A stretch of DNA of 64,000 nucleotides from Acanthococcus lagerstroemiae. Taxonomy: Eukaryota; Arthropoda; Insecta; Hemiptera; Eriococcidae. Below, in pieces: positions 46,896-57,344 of the stretch; the stretch's first letter is position 1, and each line of letters opens with the position of its first letter. The notes under the pieces are model-generated. The model ran no database searches and was not told where the DNA came from. It saw nothing but the letters and a program-made list of their open reading frames with translations. The position numbers were made by a program, and so were the translations under genes. Location of the stretch: positions 52,164,122 to 52,228,121 of the forward strand of contig CM063108.1 in the NCBI GenBank assembly GCA_031841125.1, read 5' to 3'.

Positions 46896-47557
46896 CTGGA
46901 ACGAATAAGACGAACTGTTAGTTGCAGTTTGAAAAAGTTATTCTTTCTGTTGACAGTTTTTAATTAGATGTAATTAGGGGGATTAGCCAGCTAGCCACTT
47001 AGCGATCTCCGAGAGTGGATTTTCTGCTCCTTCCTCTCCCGCAGAATGTGCGACATATTTCAACTGAAAGGAAATGGGAGTTTGTAATATATGCTTCAGA
47101 AATACGGTATAGCCATGATGAAACTAGCATTGAGAAAATGGTATCTGCTTAGAAAACAACAGCTGGATCTGCCGACCGAGTGGAAGATGAAACTGCGATG
47201 ATTGTGGAGAATGAGATACATGGTCGCCCAGTACTGGTTAACAGACGATGGACAAAGACGAAAAACATATATAGAGACAGGCAGACAAAAGACAAGGCAG
47301 CAACCCAGGAAGAAGACATCAATCCATGTAGCGAATTGGCTCGTTTTGTTAGTCTGTGTGTCCGGGAGTCTGTCCGGCTGACTGATTCACATTAATGACT
47401 GCTTGTTCGACAGGCCGTGTCTGTCTGAGAACCTGGTCTAGCTGGCTTTTGGCTATTTGTCCAACAGCTTTTGTCTGTTGGGGAGTCTGGTCAAGCTGAC
47501 TGGGTCTGTTGGCGATCTGAAAGGTTGGGGTTTCAGTATTTCCTGAAAGTGGAAATC
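46896..47557. other. intron of gene 2; CTGTCTG-rich sequence
   Basis: Presumed intron of the minus-strand gene. From 47275 onward GACAGGCAGAC, then GTCTGTCCGG, GGCTGACTG, TGTCTGTCTG words recur, continuing after the Penelope-like element (48588-48710). The latter therefore seems to have landed in another short-motif repeat. Confidence 0.45.
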
Positions 47558-47568
47558 GTGTCTTCGGT

Positions 47569-47736
47569 TCCTTTTGTAGGGTGTGCCAATTTACTTTTCC
47601 TTCTTCTGTATTCCAGAGCGCTTTCGGCTGTTATGCCATCATCAGTGGAGTACCCTAAATGAGACTTGTCTCTTGTGGTCCTGTAGTTATAGTCGAGGGT
47701 AGTACCGTATGGATAGCCTGTTCAGTCTTGCGTTCC
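47569..47736 (-). repeat. PLE terminal repeat (downstream copy, sense)
   Basis: Same strand as the PLE reading frame and downstream of it. Shares about 95% identity by eye with the inverted copy at 48367-48535 (outer end TCCTTTTGTAGGGTGTGCC; inner end GTCTTGCGT). Contains the hammerhead at 47608-47653. Between it and the stop codon lie two tandem units of about 70 bp (47737-47840) with TGTCCAATC and GATTGGTTGTCTGTG words. Confidence 0.85.
47608..47653 (-). ncRNA. hammerhead ribozyme, minus strand
   Basis: Read on the minus strand: stem I 5' strand GTACTCCA, core CTGATGA, stem II GGC-ATAACA-GCC preceded by one extra T, core GAAA, palindromic stem III GCGC, cleavage triplet CTC, then stem I 3' strand TGGAATAC. 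Stem I pairs at 7 of 8 positions. Cleavage is predicted after the C of CTC. The only deviation from the textbook core is the extra base between CTGATGA and stem II. Stem III has no loop, so a two-molecule (dimeric) fold is likely. Hammerheads in PLE terminal repeats are known. Confidence 0.8.
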
Positions 47737-47843
47737 TATTGGTTGTCTGTGAATATGCAGTCTGTCCAATCAGTGGTTATTGTTATTGGTTGTGTGCTTT
47801 GATTGGTTGTCTGTGGTTGTGTAGTCTGTCCAATCCGCGGGTG

Positions 47844-48372
47844 TTATGTTATTAGTTGGAATAAGTTCTCACTTTGGAAGTTAGTTGTTGTATTTATTAG
47901 GTCGTTTTGTTTTGTTTTTGCCTTTATTATTTCTAGTTGTTCTTTTAATTTTCTTTTTCTTGTGTTGTTTTCTGTGTGTAGGATTTTGTACGTTTCTGTC
48001 AATTTGTCATTGTTGTGTCCCTGGTCATTGCAGTGTTTTCCAAACAGTGATTTGTCATCATTTAGCTTCTGTGATTTTTCGTGTTCTTTGATTCTGGTTG
48101 TGCATTTTGTGCCTGTTTCTCCAATGTAGGTCATGTCACAGTGTTCGCAGTCCAGTCTGTATACTCCGCTGCTGTTGTTTCTGTCCTTTACTTCTGTTTT
48201 GTCATTGCTTATTTGTTTGATCAGAGGTGGTCTGTTTTTGATTCCGAGTTTTATGTTGTATTGGTTGAAGATTTTTTGTATTTTGTATGTATGTGTTCCT
48301 GTGAATGGTATTGCTCCTGCGTATTTGTCTGTTTTTGTGGTTATTGGTTCGGTGTCTGTGTTTTTTGGTACG
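47844..48372 (-). pseudogene. PLE fragment: reverse transcriptase tail and GIY-YIG endonuclease
   Basis: An uninterrupted minus-strand frame of about 175 codons, cut at its 5' side by the inverted terminal repeat. First comes the linker after the reverse transcriptase (IPFTGTHTYKIQKIFNQYNI, then KNRPPLIKQISN). Next is the endonuclease: GVYRLDCEHCDMTYIGETG contains the GIY-like GVY, a Cys pair and the YIG signature; TRIKEH supplies the Arg and His; and a Glu follows in the ETYKILHTENN/KLKEQLEI region. Stop at 47844-47846. The GIY-YIG domain makes the nick that primes PLE insertion. The reverse transcriptase core is missing, so the copy is not autonomous, although this portion has no internal stop. 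Confidence 0.85.
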
Positions 48373-48535
48373 CAAGACTAAACAGGCTATCCATACGGTA
48401 CTACCCTCGACTATAACTACAGGACCACAAGAGACAAGTCTCATTTAGGGTACTCCACTGATGATGGCATAACAGCCGAAAGCGCTCTGGAATACAGAAG
48501 AAGGAAAAGTGAATTGGCACACCCTACAAAAGGAA
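48367..48535 (+). repeat. PLE terminal repeat (inverted copy)
   Basis: Inverted relative to the PLE reading frame and abutting its truncated 5' side. Includes a second, base-identical hammerhead core at 48450-48495. Beyond the matched region, 48536-48573 (TATTACCAAG to GGACACTAA) belongs to the insert up to the target duplication but is absent from the other copy. Confidence 0.8.
48450..48495 (+). ncRNA. hammerhead ribozyme, plus strand
   Basis: Same parts as the minus-strand motif: GTACTCCA (48450-48457), CTGATGA (48458-48464), T then GGC-ATAACA-GCC (48466-48477), GAAA (48478-48481), GCGC (48482-48485), TC (48486-48487) and TGGAATAC (48488-48495). All motif bases are identical to the other copy. 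A transcript of either strand across the element would therefore contain one active-sense and one antisense hammerhead. Confidence 0.8.
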
Positions 48536-48584
48536 TATTACCAAGTTCACTCACACTCCAAAATGGACACTAAGTGTCTTCGGT

Positions 48585-49769
48585 ATATTAACTGGCTGAC
48601 TGACTAACCAGTTACCTGACTGTGTTTCTCTTTTTGCGGCTCAGTCTATCTATCTATGTAGGATCCTTGAGTTTCCCCCCGCTGGCTGCCTGCCTGTCTG
48701 TCTTCTTTTCCATCCTGGAGTTTCTTTCCGCGGCGACGGGTAGATAGAGAGGAGACGACAATGACGGCTAAGTTGTTCACAAACTAGAGAGAGATAATCG
48801 AAAGTTGAAAGTTGATGGATATAGAGAATGCAAGTTATCTGGGTTTCTAGGTTATACTGCTGTATACCTAGATTTACATTTACAAGCCGTGGTGTTTTTT
48901 CGCACACGCGCAGAGATGCTGCAGAAGATTGTACACTCAGTCTCATAGATATAACCATGTATAATTCATGAGAGGCAGTCCTTACGCCGAATTCAAATGT
49001 AACGTAGTGAGATGAAAATTACAGGCTTTCCGCCGGAGCGATTCCTGTTTTAGAAACGATAAATTGTCGAGTATAAGTGATGGAGACAAAGAGTAAAAAT
49101 TAAATGTAGATTTATTGAGGCCGCTACAATTGTATACGAATTTTAATTTGTTCGGCTGCGGGAAAGAATGCGAGTCTTTCGTGCGGATGCTCTGCAAAGG
49201 TGTTCGGATTTATGCAAATGTCGACCGAGTGGCGAATAAATATAGTCGCGACGATAGGAAGTACGCTGAGGAGTTCTCGTCTTGAGGGTTACGCCTTGCC
49301 GAGTTCAAGTTGGTATTTAATCAGCAGTGCAGACCAGTTTGATGTCAGGGCTCTTATTTTCTTCGGTTGTTCAGCTGTCACTGTAGTAATGTAGTACAAT
49401 CCGGCAGTCAAACAAAAAATACTGAAATTTGCGTTTCTGTTAAATTTAAAAGGCATAAGACAGGCGAATCGCGGACTATTTTGGTCTTCTTATTTTAGTC
49501 TAGAAGAACGAAACCAAAGAAGGTATTTTTGAGGATGCGTGAGGTATCGACTGGGACCTCGCGGAAAGCGGTCATGGGTGATACCGTAACATACAAATTA
49601 AACCAGTCACAGTCATAAAAATGAAGTCGAATAATTTCAAATATAAATTCTGGGACAATCAAACTCTGACGATATTTACCGTGTACGCTTAATTTTATAA
49701 CATCTGTGACTCAGAACTCCAACCCCTTCCTTTAGTGCCACCGTTTTTAACGTTGGGTCAAAGCGAATG
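48585..49769. other. no recognisable gene
   Basis: GGCTGACTGACTAACC and TGCCTGCCTGTCTGTC words continue the short-motif repeat to about 48710. The remainder has no supported exon. Confidence 0.4.
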
Positions 49770-50317
49770 CAGGGTGATCAATGGGGCATATTTTCCATTT
49801 TAAGTCATCTAAGGTCATTTTCGGTCATTTCCCCCGTTGAATGGTCACTTAAGTATTTTTTTAGGAAGTTTTTCGTTCAAATTCTGGAAATTCTGTTGAT
49901 TATGAAGACAGTTTTCCCCTTCATTTTGTGCTTCTGCTGTGCAGTATAAATAACGTTGAAATTCATTTTCCCGGTAAATTGCAGCAAAAACTTTGCAACT
50001 GTAGCTAGTCAGTTGTGTCTGAGAACAATGAATGACTGTTATGAAACAATTAAGCACGCTGGTATAAACGGCAAAGCGAAAAGAAAATCTAATGTTGTGT
50101 TACTCCTTCTTTATCTTTATTCATTTAAAAATTCTAGTTTTTTGTGGCGAGGGGTTGAGAATATATGATGACGAGTAGTGTGTAAAGGGAGATGCACAAA
50201 AAAGTAGAAAAAAATTGCAAGTGGTTTCCAATATTCTGATCTTTTATTTGGTAATTTTCCAAATTTAATAAGGTCATTTTTCTATTTTCCCCCCTGAAAT
50301 TTCGAGTGGTCACCTTG
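49770..50317. mobile_element. possible MITE with CARGGTGAYCA ends
   Basis: The left end CAGGGTGATCAATGG and right end GAGTGGTCACCTTG form 11-bp inverted repeats with two mismatches. Inside both ends are GGTCATTTTC/GGTCATTTTTC words next to C-rich blocks. The ends resemble those of the nested element at 42702 (CARGGTGTCCA). No target duplication is visible, so the boundaries are tentative. Confidence 0.45.
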
Positions 50318-50959
50318 CGTTTATTATTGATACAAAGAGACAGACACACCGATAGATTAACATGGCCGATGAATCTCCAGTACCAAGCGTACGCTTCCAC
50401 CTAACTGGATTTCCAATCAGGTGCAACACAGCTGGGTGGAAATTCAATTACTTTTTTCTTTAAATGACTGGGGAAAAAACCACAGAACTCACCTCTCAAA
50501 TTAAAATGGAAAAAAAAATCTGTAGTTTTATTTACGTTTTGAGATAAAAATTTTACCTCTTTCGTGGAAATTACTCCCATCAACGGTTTTAAGTTTGCAC
50601 CTAATAAGAAACTGAAAAAGTGCCAGCCGTGACTAACAGTCAAACTTAAAGCATGAGACATGCACTGAGCAAGGGACGAACTGAAGCTCGTGTAATTACA
50701 AATTAGTAGTGCTTTACTGAGGGCTTAGGTTTTCGAAAATTTCTGAAATCACCCTACCAAAAAATATGAAAATCACATACGCAGGGTGGTAGGAACAGAT
50801 TCAAGCTGTACAAATTGGCAAGAAAAGAAATTTGATGCTTTCCCCATCTTCTCGAAAAGCTCTTTGTCGCTGTATGAGTTCGAATTCATTCAGATTCAAA
50901 CTGTTACGATTCGTTAGGAGTGACTAAGACTTCGTCAAGATTTGAGAAACTCATTAGAA
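50318..50959. other. no recognisable gene
   Basis: No supported feature. Confidence 0.35.
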
Positions 50960-51690
50960 TTTCTCTATAACTTGGGTGCATTTTGTTGGACCACCCCTTT
51001 ATTGAATTCTTTGGCAAAGGTTTATGAAATCGTTCATATTTTATTTGTACACACAATCATTTCATTCCTATATAACTTCCTCCTCAAATTCGTTTGTATT
51101 TCTTTTGTATACGTTAGTATACCCCCTCCCCTGAGTTATAAGTGGAGAGGCTTCTTGATGGTATATAACCAATTTCCACTTTTGAGCCTGAAATGATTAC
51201 ATTCGTTTTTGTTTGTATACATTTGCTTAATCAATATTATTATGTTTTTATACAATCACGAGTCATGGAGTGGGAACTGATTGGTGGTGTACTACCCATT
51301 TTTGATTATAGATCTCAAAACGATTGTATTCCTCTGTATCGTTATTTTGTTTGTATTCAACCTATTTTTGCTTTATGGGGGAAGCGTGATTGTTGGCGTG
51401 GACTACCGATTTCTTATTTTGAGTTTAAAAATAACTATCGTATTCATTATGTATTTCTTTGTACACGTTTTTATATTTAACTATCTTGTTTATATGCGAC
51501 CGCCTCTTGAGTTATGTGCGAGGAAGAGGGAGGGGAGCTAACTGATGACAGACCATCCTCTTCCGATTTCGGGACTGAAAACGATTGTATTAGCTTGTAT
51601 TTCGTATGTATACGATTTTGTACAAGTATTTCGCTTGTATGCAACCCTCCTTTGAGTTATGACTCCCCATAACTCGGAAGGGGAATGATA
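50960..51690. repeat. diverged tandem array, TTGTAT-rich units
   Basis: Three to four units each contain runs of TTGTATNCG words, then a C-rich/GAGTTAT block (CCCCTCCCCTGAGTTATAAG at 51124; CCGCCTCTTGAGTTATGTG at 51500; CCCTCCTTTGAGTTATGAC at 51645), then a spacer leading to AAAACGATTGTATT (51318, 51572). Spacing is about 145-375 bp. The layout resembles the right-edge repeat at 63296-64000 (TTTGTACCAACCC followed by CTCCTCGAGATATAA), suggesting one old family. Confidence 0.5.
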
Positions 51691-51734
51691 CAGAGATATA
51701 CAGACTCAAACTCAAAATTATCCCTCTCTGGTCA

Positions 51735-51830
51735 CCGACGCGATACTTGAAAGGGTATATTCCGGGGCCAGAAGTGCGGTGTTTGAGGAGTCACTTCTGG
51801 CATGCGTGCATCGCTATACGCTCCAGAGTA
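51735..51830. repeat. dispersed repeat, copy 2
   Basis: Second copy of the repeat at 23957-24050, in the same orientation, with TGGCATGCGTGCATCG conserved exactly. A G run (51862-51873) follows. Confidence 0.55.
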
Positions 51831-52160
51831 AACATTGAAATCCAAAATTGTGCTAGTGTTCCGGGGGGGGGGGGGCTTATGAAACTGAAAGTATCAATAG
51901 ATTATACCACAAAATGTCCTGTAAAATTTTAATATGCATCAAAATGCATTATGTCGAAAGGACATCTGGGAGGATCTGAACCATAGAAAAGTGGTGGGGG
52001 GGGGATAAATTTTGTACGAAAAAGTAAAATGCTTGACTTATAATTTTTAGCTTAAAGTTACACAAAAGTTTATTCTTAGAAGCAATGTAAACGGAATTAC
52101 GAAACAAAAATTTAAAAAAAAAAAAAAAACTGCACTAAAATCTAATCTTCTTGGTCCACA

Positions 52161-52572
52161 CTAGCGATGCCTAGAAATCGATTATCATTAAAAACTGATT
52201 ATCCAATTTTCCCATCATGACAAAAAAATCAATTAATCGATTTTTAATTGATTATTTTGGCATGTTGTTGTAATGAAAAAATTGAAAATATAAAGGAGTA
52301 AAGACGAATTAAGTCACCGCGCTCTCGTACTCCTACAGATACTAGACCCATGCCCAGTACTGTTACTTCAGGTTCAAGCGCTGTCTGAAAATTCAATTCT
52401 GTATTCTCAATTTTTCCCCCGACCAATAATAAGAGAACATTCAAAACATGCAATGATATGAAAATCGACTTTTTTTGTCGAAAAATTGATTAACCGATCA
52501 TTTTGCGAGTTGTGTCAAAATCGATTTTTTAATTGATTTCTTTTAGTGTAAATCGATTAATCGGGCATTACG
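52161..52572. mobile_element. probable hAT MITE, ATCGATTAA-motif interior
   Basis: The left end TAGCGATGCCTAGAAATCG and the complement of the right end, CGTAATGCCCGATTAATCG, align. The subterminal regions iterate AATCGATT/TTAATTGATT words on both strands. Flanks GGTCCACA and AGTCCATA match at 6 of 8, compatible with an old 8-bp duplication. A unique centre (about 52270-52450) lacks the motif. Confidence 0.55.
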
Positions 52573-54294
52573 AGTCCATATACTTGAAATTACTTCGCTT
52601 AATTGCTACGATTTTTTAAGAAATGCTTTGGGCTTCCCTGGTTGCGCCTATGATAGTAACTCATTTGGCCAGTAGCCAGCGGCGCTGATTGTTGTAAGGG
52701 CCTCTAATCCTTTACTTTATAGTAGCAATGACGGCATCCAGGTGCACACGCACGCACGTAACAAAAGTATTTCAAATATTTGCTTCATCTGTTCATCTAT
52801 GTTTATTCATAATGTACATATGTATCTCTGTATCCCGTATTTGAAGGGCCCGCCAAATAGTTCGGGCCCAGGGGAAGTTCCCCCTTTTCCCCCTTCTCGG
52901 CGCCACTGCCAGTAGCTGAAAATGGAAACCGAGAAGAACAATAAATATCCAAAAAACAGAAAATCAAAACGTTGTAACTTATTTACTCATGAATAGGCTC
53001 TAAAAGTCTGTAAATCTAGGTAAGGCTAACAACAGAAAGAAACAAGAAGCTGTTCCAAACTACTGGAAGTAGTGATTTGTGTTGTTTTATTTTCTGAGCG
53101 TGTCATGAAATTCTTTCTCTCTGTTTTTGTTATTGCGAGGTTGGGTTTATGCGGGAGGACGTGCATATCTTCATGTGACGCGTCCTATTTGTACTTCCTT
53201 TTTAAGTAAAAGAACATTTTTCTTTTCTCGCATATTGTACAACCAAATTTAGGATTTCAAATGAAAAGATCTCGCTCTCTCTCAAAAAAAAGTCAAAATA
53301 TGAGTATTCTGGGTCGCTAATTACAGATGTCGTTTCAGATTTCGATTCCACTTCGGATTTTGGCCCAAACAGCCACATAATTTTTCAATCTAAGTCAGTT
53401 TTGCCTGTGTTAGGTTTAATATTGGAATTTTTAGATTAAAATCGTTGTTGGATCGGATATCTGATGCGATATTCATAATTGGCGACCCAAAATACCACTA
53501 GTTCGATAAATTGTTTAATATATTTCTGTTTGAAATTCCAAAATCAAGGGTGCATATGGAGCTAAGATTTTTACTAGGAACAAAACTAAACTTCGCCACT
53601 TGAAGATTCTCGTCCGCGCCCCGTATTGATCCAAATTCATTAAAAAATGGGGATTTTCTGACAAACCCTGTGTATAGTCTTATATTTATCTCAATACAGA
53701 TTCAAGCACCGGCTAGGACTACTTTTGTTGTCAACCTTGTCTTGACTGTTACTGCTTTATTTTTGACAGTTTTTTCGTTACTTAAATTTTTCCGCCATTA
53801 GTTTTCGCCCCCTTTTGCTATTGCTTAAGCCTGTCTTTTTTGTAAGTCCATTTCTGACCCTCCCCACCCCCGAACTCAGGAGGGTGGTTGTATACGAATG
53901 AAATAAATCTTTAAAAAACATAATATTATACAAACAGGATACAAATGAATATCTACAGTTTGGCCAAAAATTCAACAGGCTAGGTGGTCCAGAAAAATTT
54001 ACCTTCATATGAACTGGTTAAAGCTCTTTCTGACTCTGCTGATACACATTAAGCTGTCCGTAGGACTCATTGAGACTCAGCCGATTCTTATAAAATGCAT
54101 TCGAATACTTCGTAACCAATCGGACTCTGTGGTAAGACTTCATTGAATTCATTTAAGAAGCTCTTTTCCGAAGTGTTCTAAATCAAAAAAAGTGTTTTTC
54201 ATAATATGATGAGAACTATTTTCTTCCCCGCTCTATGTTGGGTTTCATATAGCAAAAATTGAATATTGTTGTTGAAAGGTATATCTGATTCAGT
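52573..54294. other. no recognisable gene
   Basis: No supported exon. A short GACTC-rich stretch at 54010-54180 recalls the 3945-4330 repeat. Confidence 0.4.
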
Positions 54295-54755
54295 CAGTCA
54301 GGTGCCGTATCCGTTGCCGGATATTGGCGGTCGCGGTTTCTGACGCCTTTCCTGGGCCGGGTTAGTAGGAGTAGTTTGCCGTTGCTTTCCTCACGGTTTA
54401 TTGTGTTAAAGTTTTCCTTCTTTGTGTCGAAGAGTGTACAACCGCAGATCACTTGCTTGCCACTTGTTCGTACGACATTGATTGAGCTGTTTACGACGTG
54501 CACACGCCAGTCTCAATCTTTCCGATCTGGCGGTTACACACCTTATGATTGTAATGCGTTGTTCGATCGAACTGTCGGGGTTACAGGACGCGTTATTTCT
54601 TCACCTCGATTGATACTGTAGTCGCTGTGTTCGTTAGGATGATAGTGGGGGATATTCGAATATCCCTAGCTTTCCATCGTTGGTAAAGCTCGAACCCAAG
54701 ACGCAAGGATTGCGAAGGGGGCACGTTAACAACTCAGCCACACAGCGATTGTGTA
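54295..54755 (-). mobile_element. tRNA-headed SINE or SINE-like element
   Basis: On the minus strand the head (54755 downward) contains an A box TGGCTGAGTTG (54730-54740) and a B box GGTTCGAGCTT (54687-54697) at tRNA-like spacing. A body of about 380 bp follows, and the 3' end has short CTGA iterations (CTGACTGACTGAATC). The flanks GTATCTAACTAATTC and GTATATCTGATTC are only loosely alike. The tRNA head differs from that of the 2932 SINE. Confidence 0.65.
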
Positions 54756-56577
54756 TCTAACTAATTCATGAAAATTACTTCTGAAAAATTTGTATTTCGT
54801 AGGTTAGAAGTCGTCAGAATTGGAAACTCCTTAACTTGGGTCACTTTGGAAGAGTAAAATGTGTCTGATAATGCTGAAACGTTGGCTTTCGGTTGATTCT
54901 CGCCATAATAAGTCGTACTATGTAGCACATTGTCGAAATCTACTTCGACTTTTCTTTCCTTACCCTTCTTACTGTTGAAAAAATTAACTTACTTTTTATT
55001 GCATTCACTGGAAAATTGAAATTTTTGGCTTTATGTCACCAAGGAAGGCGTTTGACTTCAAAGACTTTAGAAACCAACTCGGTACTTTTTTAATCGCTGG
55101 TAATGTTGGAATGTAAAGCGGTAGGAATGCAAGGAAACCTACCTTATATAGCTTCTATTTTGTACCACAAGATAGCGTATCAAACAATTTTTTGTTAGAA
55201 TATTGTGTTAGGACGCGTCAGAACTTTGAAAGTGTCAGGGCGTCGATAAGACTTTTTAGAACACAATGGTTTTGTCTGTTTTACTTCCTGCGAGAAATAA
55301 ATGCTTTTTCAAAGCTACTATCCGTTTTCAGTTGAATATTTAGGGTAATCTAAAGGGTAAATATGCAAAACCTTGTACACATACTTGATGTAAGTTCCGT
55401 ATTTGTTTGCTCTGATTCCCGTGAAACACGTTTATCACTTTCTGCTCATGAGAAACAGCGGTTTCAGTTGGGAGGATTTGTAGTTAAATTACTTGCAATT
55501 TTTCGAGGGAAAAGAGAAAGAAAGAAAGAAGTTTCGCGTTGGATGCGGATTAGAACTCAGTCTATAAACCAAATCGAAGAGCTCTAGATTTTCACCGATC
55601 TCTTCGGAAGTTTCAAGTTGGTGGTTGGCATGTAGCCTTTTGTTAAGCCGCCGCAGACTCAGTGGCGGGGATTTCGAATGAAAGGTGTGATAAGGGTTGT
55701 TCGCTCTCATTTTCAGCGGAAATCTTGCGTATCTCTGAAACCAGGTGAAAACGGCTGAACCTGGGAATCGCATCTCAAGTTGAACTACGAACTCTGTGCT
55801 GGTTTACTTAGTTGCGAATTCTAATGGAACGCAGGTATATACGTTTGCGTGAAGAGTGAGCGGGTGAGTGTCATTTGCATAAGTAAACATATATAAGAGG
55901 GACTGGTGTAGGTAATACTCGGGAAATGAGGGTTCGTTTTCGACCGATTTCAATGTGGGTGTAAATCTGCCGCGGCAACATGGAACAACCATTAAGGCGT
56001 TACCTACAAAGTGAATGATATTGTGCGATAGATACAACGTTAATTGATATTTATCTTGTCGCCGAATAAACCGCAGCAATCCTTACGTGTATTCGTTTTT
56101 TTTACCGAGTATAGCACCGGTTTATTAATTTCACTCGTGCTTGTTCCCTCCCTACCGCTGTTATAGTTTCTTCTTTTCCAGCATTTTCGAGGGATACGCT
56201 CTGTTGCTGGTTGTGTAAAAACAAATGAAATAAATCACGTTGCCCTGTTGCTGTTCGTGGTTGGAAACACTTTTTTTTTTTTTTAAATTAATTTCACCGA
56301 CGGTGGACACGGACGAGGGGAGAAAGACGTCGTTGATGTTCACGACCCATTAACCGTTCCACATTCTGTTCTTTTTAATTCACGAATTGCTTAATGCGTT
56401 TTTAATAATTCATTTCCGGATTTAAGTTTGACAAATGATGCGCGTGAGTGGATTCTACTGCCGAATTAGATTCAGGTAATTAGCGGATACCGTATGTTTG
56501 TATTCGGAGAGGGAGCACTGGTTATGAATCGCACTGGCAAAGTCGAATTTCGTGAACAGAAGTGGATTTGCGCCCTC
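54756..56577. other. no recognisable gene
   Basis: Open frames at 55363-55587 and 55489-55773 overlap on opposite strands and have no motif or splice support. Confidence 0.4.
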
Positions 56578-57242
56578 CTCGTCCATTTCCATAAATGCGA
56601 TAAATTGATGATAAGGTTATCAGTCTTGCAACCGGCTTGATGCAGCTCTCCATTTCTCCCTATCTTGCGCAAAGTTCTTTCTTTTCGTAATAACATTTAC
56701 ATTTGACATCCTTGATTATTTGCTGAACATACTGGAATCTTTGCCGACCTACCCAATTCTTTCTTTCCACTCTTCCTTCTAGCAGCAGTGATATTCCTGG
56801 GTGCCTCAAATTATGTCCCATGTCAGACAATTCCAGATATCTGCTTTACCTCCTACTCTGTTAAGTATGTACTGCCTCATTTCTTACCTTATCCATCCAT
56901 TTGATGCTAAGTATCCGCCTATAGCTCCACGTCTCAAAGCTTCGATTCTTCTCTTCTCTAGTTTTCCTATGGTCCACTATGGTCCAAGTTTCACATCCAT
57001 ACAAGGCTACACTCCAAACACAAGTTTTCATGAACAATTTTTTTTTGATTTCCAGATTTAATTTCGATTTGAAAATACATATCACTGTTTCGATAAAATG
57101 CTAATATGGCTTGTACTATTCTGCTCCTAATATCCCTTTTACTCCTTCCATCTTCTAAATAGCAAAATTCGCTTACTTCTTCAATCTTTTCCTGCCCAAT
57201 ATTTATATTTAAGCTATCATGTTCACATCGATTACATACCAT
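56578..57242 (-). pseudogene. non-LTR retrotransposon C-terminal relic
   Basis: Minus-strand translation with frameshifts gives the region downstream of the reverse transcriptase palm in endonuclease-reverse transcriptases: EKIEEVSEFCYLEDGRSKRD, KKLFMKTCVWSVALYGCETW then TIVDHRKTREE, RILSIKWMDKVRNEA, and at the end NFAQDREKWRAASSRLQD. The family differs from the neighbouring element at 57345-59463 (whose end reads NRKTWLDLTNAHTQNW). 5'-truncated, non-functional. Confidence 0.8.
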
Positions 57243-57344
57243 TTTTTTAAATTAATTTTTTAAATTACAAGCTTGCAGGCTCAGCGGAACGAAATCGACG
57301 GAACAATAACACATTGAATCGATAGTTTCGTGTGTGGGGGGGTT

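Larger units (their letters stand above)
47569..48573 (-). mobile_element. truncated Penelope-like element (PLE) with inverted terminal repeats
   Basis: A direct 11-mer, GTGTCTTCGGT, flanks the insert at 47558-47568 and 48574-48584, a likely target duplication. Inside, two copies of a 168-bp terminal repeat face each other (47569-47736 and 48367-48535). Between them the minus strand encodes the end of a PLE reverse transcriptase plus a GIY-YIG endonuclease. Full PLEs carry direct terminal repeats and, often, an inverted partial copy next to a 5'-truncated body, which is the layout seen here. Each repeat bears a hammerhead ribozyme fold. Confidence 0.85.

Noticed and set aside
48081..48416. 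Hydrophobic plus-strand open frames resembling membrane proteins
   Set aside because: They are antisense readings of the A-rich PLE endonuclease frame, which yields Phe/Leu/Val-rich translations.
50942..51541. Overlapping hydrophobic open frames
   Set aside because: They coincide with the TTGTAT-rich tandem array; hydrophobicity follows from T-rich composition.
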